31,101 nucleotides of DNA from JBKBRC01 sp046292345. GTDB lineage: Bacteria > Bacteroidota > Rhodothermia > Rhodothermales > Rubricoccaceae. The stretch covers positions 1-31,101 of the forward strand of contig JBKBRC010000029.1 of the NCBI GenBank assembly GCA_046292345.1. Reading direction: 5' to 3'. The notes under the pieces are model-generated. The model was not told where the DNA came from, did no database searches, and saw only the letters and a list, made by a program, of their open reading frames with translations. Shown here one piece after another: positions 25,673-31,101 of the stretch (position 1 is the first letter of the stretch; each line of letters starts with the position of its first letter). The translations under genes were made by a program, and so were the position numbers.

Positions 25673-27120
25673 AGACTGCCGCCGACCCCCTGCTCGCTCC
25701 CGGCGCCGCGCCCGGCGCCGCGCCCGACGTGGCCGGCCGCCGCGTGACCGTCGTCGGCGGAGCGCGGAGCGGGCTCGCCGCCGCGCGCCTGCTCGCGCGG
25801 CGCGGCGCTCGCGTCTTCCTGACCGACGCCGCGCCCGCCCCCGAGGGCCTCGCCGAGGCGCTCGGGCAGGCCGGCGTGGCCTACGAGTTCGGCGGGCACT
25901 CCGCGCGCGCGCTCGACGCCGACCTCGTCGTGCTCTCGCCCGGCGTGCCGAGCACGGCGCCGCTCGTGCAGCAGGCCCTGCGCCAGCACCTGCCGGTCGT
26001 CTCCGAAATCGAGGCCGCCGCGTGGTTCTGCCGCGGCCCCATCGTGGCCGTGACCGGCTCCAACGGCAAGACGACGACGACGAGCCTCATCGGGCACCTC
26101 TTCCGGACGGCCGCGCGCCCGCACGTCGTGGCGGGCAACATCGGCTACCCGTTCTCGGACTACGTCGACGACGTGGACGCGCGCACGGCCGTCGTGCTCG
26201 AGGTCTCCAGCTTCCAACTCGACCACGTGGACGCGTTCCGCCCGCGCGTGGCCGTGCTGCTCAACATCACGCCGGACCACCTCGACCGCTACGGGTACGA
26301 CTTCAACCGCTACGCGCAGGCCAAATTCCGCATCTTCGCCCGCCAGACGCCGGACGACTGGCTCGTCTACAACCACGACGACGCGCTCGTGCGCGACTAC
26401 GTGGCCGGCTACGCCGCCCGCCACGGCCTGACGCCCATCGGCTTCTCGGCCGAGACGCCGCTCGCGCGCGGCGCCTTCGCGCGCGGCGGCCAACTCGTGC
26501 TCGCGCTGCCCGAGGCCGCGCCCGGCCGCGCGCCGCATCCCTCCGATCCCGTCACCCGCGAAGAAATCCTGATGCCCACCTCCGATCTGGCCCTGCGCGG
26601 CCGCCACAACCTCTACAACTCCCTCGCCGCCGCCGTCGTGGGCCGTGCGATGGAGATCCAGAGCGACGTGGTGCGCGAGAGCCTGACCTCGTTCGAGGGC
26701 GTCCCGCACCGCCTCGAGCACGTCCGCACCGTCGGCGGCGTCGCGTTCGTCAACGACTCCAAGGCCACCAACGTCAACGCCGTCTGGTACGCGCTCGAGA
26801 GCTTCCCCGGGCGGCTGGTGCTCATCGCCGGCGGGCGCGACAAAGGCAACGACTACGCGCCGCTGCGCCGGCTGGTCGAGGAGAAGGTGGTGGGGCTCGT
26901 CGGGCTGGGCGAGAGCGGCGACAAGGTGCTCGCCGAGCTCGGCCCGCACGCCGGCCAGACCGCGCGCGCGCACTCGATGGAGGAGGCGATCCAGTTCGCG
27001 CGCCTGATGGCCGAGCCTGGCGACACGGTCCTGCTCAGCCCGGCGTGCGCCTCGTTCGACCTGTTCCAGAACTACGAAGACCGGGGCGACACCTTCAAGC
27101 GCCTCGTGATGGCGCTCTGA
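25669..27120 (+). CDS. murD: UDP-MurNAc-L-alanine: D-glutamate ligase MurD
   Basis: This 483-residue cytoplasmic ligase adds D-Glu to UDP-MurNAc-L-Ala. After a short tail with two GAAP repeats (12-19), the N-terminal Rossmann part has VTVVGGARSGLAAARLL. The P-loop is VTGSNGKTTTTSL with Lys134, followed by EVSSFQLDH and LNITPDHLDRYGYDFNRYAQAKFRIF, including the conserved AK. The last domain has FEGVPHRLEHV, FVNDSKATNVNAVW and LLSPACASFDLFQNYEDRGDTF. It is translationally coupled to mraY by a 4-nt overlap. ftsW starts 24 nt downstream. Confidence 0.97.
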   Translation: MKTAADPLLAPGAAPGAAPDVAGRRVTVVGGARSGLAAARLLARRGARVFLTDAAPAPEGLAEALGQAGVAYEFGGHSARALDADLVVLSPGVPSTAPLVQQALRQHLPVVSEIEAAAWFCRGPIVAVTGSNGKTTTTSLIGHLFRTAARPHVVAGNIGYPFSDYVDDVDARTAVVLEVSSFQLDHVDAFRPRVAVLLNITPDHLDRYGYDFNRYAQAKFRIFARQTPDDWLVYNHDDALVRDYVAGYAARHGLTPIGFSAETPLARGAFARGGQLVLALPEAAPGRAPHPSDPVTREEILMPTSDLALRGRHNLYNSLAAAVVGRAMEIQSDVVRESLTSFEGVPHRLEHVRTVGGVAFVNDSKATNVNAVWYALESFPGRLVLIAGGRDKGNDYAPLRRLVEEKVVGLVGLGESGDKVLAELGPHAGQTARAHSMEEAIQFARLMAEPGDTVLLSPACASFDLFQNYEDRGDTFKRLVMAL

Positions 27121-27144
27121 CCGCCCCGCCCTGCCCCCCCGCCC

Positions 27145-28305
27145 ATGTCCCGCGTACGCGCCCTTGCCCTGCCCCCGGCCGACCGCGCCGTGATGAGCGC
27201 CATGTTCATCCTGGCGCTCGGCGGTATGGTGGCGGTTTACAGCGCCGTCGGCTTCCTGGCCGAGACCAAGGGCGGCGGCAACTCCGAGCGCTACCTCTTC
27301 GGGCACCTGCTGCGCCTCGGCGCCGCGCTCGGCGTGGCCGGCGTGTGCTCGCTCGTGGACTACCGGCGCCTGGCGCGCTTCTCGCGCGTGCTGCTCGTGG
27401 CGGCGCTCGGCCTGCTCGTGGCCGTGCAGTTCGTGGGCGTCGTCTCGGGCGGGGCGCAGCGCTGGCTGCCCATCGGCCCGACCACGTTCCAGCCCTCCGA
27501 CGTGGCCCGCGTGGCGCTCATCCTGCACGTGGCGGTGCTGCTCGCGCGCAAGCACGCCTACGTGACCGACTTCCAGCGCGGCTTCGTGCCGCTGGCGCTC
27601 TGGACCGGGGCCACGCTGCTCCTGATCGGCCTCGAGGACCTCTCGACGGCGGCCATGCTGCTGCTCACCGTCTCGGCCATGCTCTTCGTGGGCGGCGTGC
27701 GCCTGCGACACCTGAGCGGCTCGGCGGCCGTGCTCGGCGTGCTCGCGGCGCTGTTCCTGCTCACGTCCCCGCAGCGCGCCGCGCGCGTCGAGGCGTACCT
27801 GGGCGTGTCGCTCTTCCCGCACACGGACAGCGAGCAGGTCTTCAGCGCCTCCGACGAGGGCTACCAGGCGCAGCAGAGCCGCATCGCGATCGCCATGGGC
27901 GGGCTGCTCGGCGTGGGGCCGGGCAAGAGCGTGCAGCGCGACTTCCTGCCGGCGCCCTTCAACGACTTCATCTACGCCATCGTGGCCGAGGAGTACGGGC
28001 TCGTGGGGGCGCTGCTGCTGCTGGCCGTCTTCGTGTACCTGTTCCTGCGCGGGATGCTGCGCGTGGCGCGCGCCGCGCCCGACCCGCTCGGCTTCTTCCT
28101 CGCCACCGGCCTCACGGTGAGCGTGGTGCTCTACGGCTTCGCCAACGCCGCCGTCGCGTGCGGCCTGTTCCCCGTGACGGGGCTGCCGATGCCGTTCGTC
28201 TCGTACGGCGGCACGTCCATGCTGGCCACCGGCGCCATGCTCGGCATCCTGCTCAACATCTCCCGCCACGCCGCGCCGGCCACGCCGGCCGCCGATCCCG
28301 CCTGA
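27145..28305 (+). CDS. ftsW: Lipid II polymerase FtsW (SEDS family)
   Basis: This 386-residue polytopic SEDS protein polymerises lipid II at the septum as partner of FtsI. QRWLPIGPTTFQPSDVARVAL is the conserved loop. LEDLSTAAML carries Asp165 at the position of the catalytic aspartate. EEYGLVGALLLL and the C-terminal GLFPVTGLPMPFVSYGGTSML are diagnostic. LEDLST differs from the common PDLGT of Proteobacteria but resembles Bacteroidota forms. FtsW rather than RodA follows from its place between murD and murG. murG begins 2 nt after its stop. Confidence 0.95.
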   Translation: MSRVRALALPPADRAVMSAMFILALGGMVAVYSAVGFLAETKGGGNSERYLFGHLLRLGAALGVAGVCSLVDYRRLARFSRVLLVAALGLLVAVQFVGVVSGGAQRWLPIGPTTFQPSDVARVALILHVAVLLARKHAYVTDFQRGFVPLALWTGATLLLIGLEDLSTAAMLLLTVSAMLFVGGVRLRHLSGSAAVLGVLAALFLLTSPQRAARVEAYLGVSLFPHTDSEQVFSASDEGYQAQQSRIAIAMGGLLGVGPGKSVQRDFLPAPFNDFIYAIVAEEYGLVGALLLLAVFVYLFLRGMLRVARAAPDPLGFFLATGLTVSVVLYGFANAAVACGLFPVTGLPMPFVSYGGTSMLATGAMLGILLNISRHAAPATPAADPA

Positions 28306-28307
28306 CC

Positions 28308-29483
28308 GTGCCGCTCGCTCTCCCCCGTCCCGTCTCCGCCGACGCCGTGCCCGAGGGCGCGCGCGCACCGCGCGTGCTTTTTGCCTGCGGCGGTACGGGC
28401 GGGCACGTCTACCCGGCGATCGCCATCGCCGACGCCGTTCGGGCGCTGCGTCCGGATGCGGTCATCGCCTTCGCCGGCACGCGCGACCGTATGGAGTGGG
28501 AGGCCGTCCCGCGCGCCGGCTACCCGATCCACGCCGTCACCGTCTCCGGATTCCAGCGCGGCCTCTCGGCCGAGGCCCTCCGCCGCAATGCCGCCTTCCC
28601 GTTCAAGCTCGCGCGCGGGCTCGTCGAGAGCCTGCGCCTCGTGGGCGCGTTCGACCCGGACGTGGTCGTGGGCACGGGCGGCTACGCCTCGGGGCCGGTT
28701 GGGATGGCGGCCGTGCTACGCCGCCGCCCGCTCGTGCTGCAGGAGCAGAACGCCTACGCCGGCGCGACCAACAAGCTGCTCGCCGGCCGAGCGAGCCGCG
28801 TTTTCACAGCGTTCGAGGCCGCGGCTTCGTATTTCCCTAGCGGCAAGGTGACGCTGGCCGGCAACCCCGTGCGTGCCGACCTGCTCGCCGCCGACGCCGC
28901 CGCGGCCCGCGCGCACTTCGGCATCCCCGAGACGCTCGCCGGCGCGCCGCCACGCGTGCTGCTCGTCATGGGCGGCTCGCTCGGCGCCGGCCCGCTCAAC
29001 GGCGCGCTCAAGCTGCACCTCGCTGCCGCGCTCGCCGACGCGCGCACGTTCATCGTCTGGCAGACCGGCCCGCGCTACTTCGAGACGCTCCGCGACGCCG
29101 TGCCCGCCCACGAGCGCCTGCGCCTCGTTCCCTACCTCGACCGGATGGACTACGCCTACGCTGCGGCCAGCCTCGCGCTCTGCCGCGCCGGCGCCATCAC
29201 CTGCTCCGAACTCGCTGCGACCGGCACGCCGGCTGTGCTCGTGCCCTCGCCCAACGTCACCGCAGACCACCAGACCAAGAACGCGCGCGCGCTCGAGACC
29301 GCCGGCGCCGCCGTCCTCCTGCCCGAGGCGCTGCTCGACGCGCGCTTCGAGGCGACCGTGCTCGGCCTGCTCGCCGACGACGCGCGCCTGGCCGCCATGC
29401 GCGCCGCCGCGCGCGCCGCCGCGCGCCCCGAGGCTGCCGCCACGATCGCGCGCGCCGTGCTCGCGCTCGCCGCGGCCCGCTAA
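28308..29483 (+). CDS. murG: Lipid II synthase MurG (N-acetylglucosaminyltransferase)
   Basis: I place the start at the GTG at 28308, 2 nt after the ftsW stop, giving 391 residues. The reading frame is open far upstream inside murD and ftsW, but only this start precedes the glycosyltransferase fold cleanly. FACGGTGGHVYPAIAIA is the conserved N-terminal GxGGH loop. TGGYASGPVGMAA, QEQNAYAGATNKLLA, VMGGSLGA and the UDP-GlcNAc site ITCSELAATGTPAVLVPSPNVTADHQTKNA follow. The enzyme converts lipid I to lipid II at the inner membrane face. A start further in cannot be excluded, because the first about 20 residues are not conserved. Confidence 0.95.
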   Translation: MPLALPRPVSADAVPEGARAPRVLFACGGTGGHVYPAIAIADAVRALRPDAVIAFAGTRDRMEWEAVPRAGYPIHAVTVSGFQRGLSAEALRRNAAFPFKLARGLVESLRLVGAFDPDVVVGTGGYASGPVGMAAVLRRRPLVLQEQNAYAGATNKLLAGRASRVFTAFEAAASYFPSGKVTLAGNPVRADLLAADAAAARAHFGIPETLAGAPPRVLLVMGGSLGAGPLNGALKLHLAAALADARTFIVWQTGPRYFETLRDAVPAHERLRLVPYLDRMDYAYAAASLALCRAGAITCSELAATGTPAVLVPSPNVTADHQTKNARALETAGAAVLLPEALLDARFEATVLGLLADDARLAAMRAAARAAARPEAAATIARAVLALAAAR

Positions 29484-29502
29484 CCCGCCCGCCCCGACGA
29501 CG

Positions 29503-31011
29503 ATGACGCCCGCCCCCCTCGCTGCCCCGGACGCCCCCGCCCCGCGCACCCGCCGCGGGCGCCCGCTCGGGCACGTGCGCCGCATCCACATGGTGGGCAT
29601 CGGCGGCATCGGCATGTCGTCCATCGCCGAGGTGCTGCTCGCGCGCGGCTTCGCCGTCTCGGGCTCGGACCTGCGCCGCAGCGACGTGACCGCCCACCTC
29701 GAGGCGCGCGGCGCCGTCGTCTACGAGGGCCACGACGCCGCCCACATCGACGGCGCCGACGTCGTCGTGTACTCGTCGGCCGTGCGGCCAGACGAGAATC
29801 CGGAGACGGCCGAGGCCGCGCGCCGCCTCGTGCCGCTGATCAAGCGCGCCGAAATGCTCGGCGAGCTGATGCGCATGAAGCACGGCATCGGCATCGCCGG
29901 CACGCACGGCAAGACGACCACGACCACGCTCGTCGGGCTCGTCACCAAAGAAGCCGGCTTCGACCCGACGATCATCGTCGGGGGCAAGGTGGCCGAGTTC
30001 GGCTCGAACGCCGTCTCGGGCGAGGGCGACCTGATCGTAATCGAGGCCGACGAATACGACCGCACGTTCCTCAAGCTCACGCCCGTCCACGCCGTCGTGA
30101 CCAACATCGAGGCCGACCACCTCGACATCTACGCCGACCTCGACGACATCAAGGACGCCTTCGTGCAGTTTGCCAACGCCGTCCCGTTCTTCGGCGCGGC
30201 TATCCTCTGCCTCGACGACGCCAACGTGCGCAGCATCCTCGGGCGCGTCACGCGCCGCGTCGTCACCTACGGCACGAGCCGGCAGGCGACCGTGCGCGCC
30301 GAGAACGTGGAGCAGGCCGGCATGGCCACGCAGTTCGACGTCTACCACGGCACCGAGCGCCTCGGCGGCCTCACGCTGCACGCGCCCGGCCTGCACAACG
30401 TGCGCAACGCTCTCGCGGCCGTCTGCGTCGGGCTCGAGCTCGACCTCGACTTCGGCACGATCGCGCGCGCGCTCGCGCGCTACACCGGCGTCGAGCGCCG
30501 CTTCCAGCTCAAGGGCGAGGCTCCCCTGCCCGACGCCGGCGGCGCGGCCGCCGGAGGGCAGAGCGGCACCGTGCTCGTCGTGGACGACTACGCGCACCAC
30601 CCCACCGAAGTCGAGGCGACGCTCGCTGCCGCCGCGCATGGCTGGCCCGCCCGCCGCATCGTCGCCGTCTTCCAGCCCCATCTGTACAGCCGCACGCGCG
30701 ACCTGGCCGACGACTTCGCGCGCGCCTTCTACGACGCCAACGTGCTCGTGCTGACGGGCATCTACGGTGCCCGCGAGACGCCCATCGAGGGCGTGGACGG
30801 CCAGATGCTCGCCGACAAGGCGCGCTCCTACGGCCACCGCGACGTGCACTACGTGCCCGACAAAGCCGACCTCCCGGCCTACCTCGCCGCGCTCTGCCGC
30901 CCCGGCGACCTCGTCGTCACGATGGGCGCCGGCGACGTGCACCGCTACGGGCAGGCCTTCCTGGAGGCGCTCCGCGAGGGCGCCGCCGCTTCCCCCTCCG
31001 CTCATGGCTGA
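29503..31011 (+). CDS. murC: UDP-N-acetylmuramate: L-alanine ligase MurC
   Basis: From the ATG at 29503 the protein has 502 residues and catalyses the first amino acid addition to UDP-MurNAc. An N-terminal tail rich in Ala, Pro and Arg (1-25) precedes RRIHMVGIGGIGMSSIAEVLL. The P-loop GIAGTHGKTTTTTL has Lys137. EADEYDRTFL, NIEADHLDIY, HNVRNALAAV and GVERRFQLKG follow. The C-terminal domain has VVDDYAHHPTEVEATLAAA and FQPHLYSRT. The start lies 19 nt after murG. The stop overlaps the next gene by 8 nt. Confidence 0.96.
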   Translation: MTPAPLAAPDAPAPRTRRGRPLGHVRRIHMVGIGGIGMSSIAEVLLARGFAVSGSDLRRSDVTAHLEARGAVVYEGHDAAHIDGADVVVYSSAVRPDENPETAEAARRLVPLIKRAEMLGELMRMKHGIGIAGTHGKTTTTTLVGLVTKEAGFDPTIIVGGKVAEFGSNAVSGEGDLIVIEADEYDRTFLKLTPVHAVVTNIEADHLDIYADLDDIKDAFVQFANAVPFFGAAILCLDDANVRSILGRVTRRVVTYGTSRQATVRAENVEQAGMATQFDVYHGTERLGGLTLHAPGLHNVRNALAAVCVGLELDLDFGTIARALARYTGVERRFQLKGEAPLPDAGGAAAGGQSGTVLVVDDYAHHPTEVEATLAAAAHGWPARRIVAVFQPHLYSRTRDLADDFARAFYDANVLVLTGIYGARETPIEGVDGQMLADKARSYGHRDVHYVPDKADLPAYLAALCRPGDLVVTMGAGDVHRYGQAFLEALREGAAASPSAHG

Positions 31012-31101
31012 CACGCCTCGCTACGCGCAGCCGCCGCGCAGCGGCGCGGACGCGCCGGCCCGGCCCGCGCGGGTACGCCGCCGCGGCCCGCGGGCGCGCC
31101 G
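31004..31101 (+). CDS. Start of a gene cut by the window end, probably ftsQ
   Basis: An ATG at 31004 overlaps the murC stop by 8 nt and stays open to the window edge. It encodes MADTPRYAQPPRSGADAP and then an Arg-rich stretch (RVRRRGPRARA). A short basic cytoplasmic tail directly after murC is what ftsQ shows in this cluster order. The call rests on context; the fragment has no diagnostic domain. Confidence 0.5.
   Translation, partial: MADTPRYAQPPRSGADAPARPARVRRRGPRAR

Overview
The window is about 31 kb of very GC-rich bacterial DNA, densely packed with genes and with no rRNA, tRNA, transposase, phage or CRISPR signal. Its right half is a division and cell wall (dcw) cluster in the order mraZ-rsmH-ftsL-ftsI-murE-mraY-murD-ftsW-murG-murC-(ftsQ). 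There is no murF between murE and mraY, and FtsI carries PASTA repeats. This order is typical of the Bacteroidota/Rhodothermota lineage. With the very high GC, a Rhodothermota-like (Rhodothermia, Rubricoccus/Rubrivirga-like) organism is my best guess, but it is an inference. The MurE DNPR motif predicts meso-diaminopimelate peptidoglycan.

Left part (1-12.2 kb): a proline dehydrogenase (-) diverges from a large membrane hybrid histidine kinase (+). The kinase is followed by a renalase-like FAD oxidoreductase, a small two-helix membrane protein and pdxH. A diacylglycerol-kinase-like lipid kinase and a secreted YncE-like beta-propeller form a minus-strand pair. They diverge from a DNA repair pair, an Nei/Fpg-type glycosylase and an ATP-dependent DNA ligase, followed by a DUF421 membrane protein.

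Middle (12.2-18 kb, minus strand): a LexA-family repressor, an AbgT-family transporter and a DUF971 protein that starts 1 base after the transporter stop, then PEP carboxylase (ppc).

Right part (18-31.1 kb, plus strand): the dcw run, with most junctions a few bases long or overlapping. The 260-bp lexA/mraZ divergent region holds a perfect GAAC-N4-GTTC SOS-type box and a pair of GTGGGG repeats spaced 10 bp, the signature of a MraZ operator.

The most notable point is that the LexA-like protein keeps an SOS-type DNA-binding domain and an Ala-Gly cleavage site, but both self-cleavage residues are replaced (Ser to Gly136, Lys to Arg175). This suggests a LexA that cannot cleave itself, placed to control itself and possibly the dcw operon. 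Other points are a 17-bp duplication at the ftsI/murE junction that creates a six-codon mini-ORF overlapping both genes, and a 14-bp tandem repeat array between ftsL and ftsI. Short in-frame tandem expansions also occur at the ends of several proteins. The three N runs (5296-5395, 15160-15169, 20435-20534) all lie at repeats. The first two look like unmerged contig overlaps rather than real biology.
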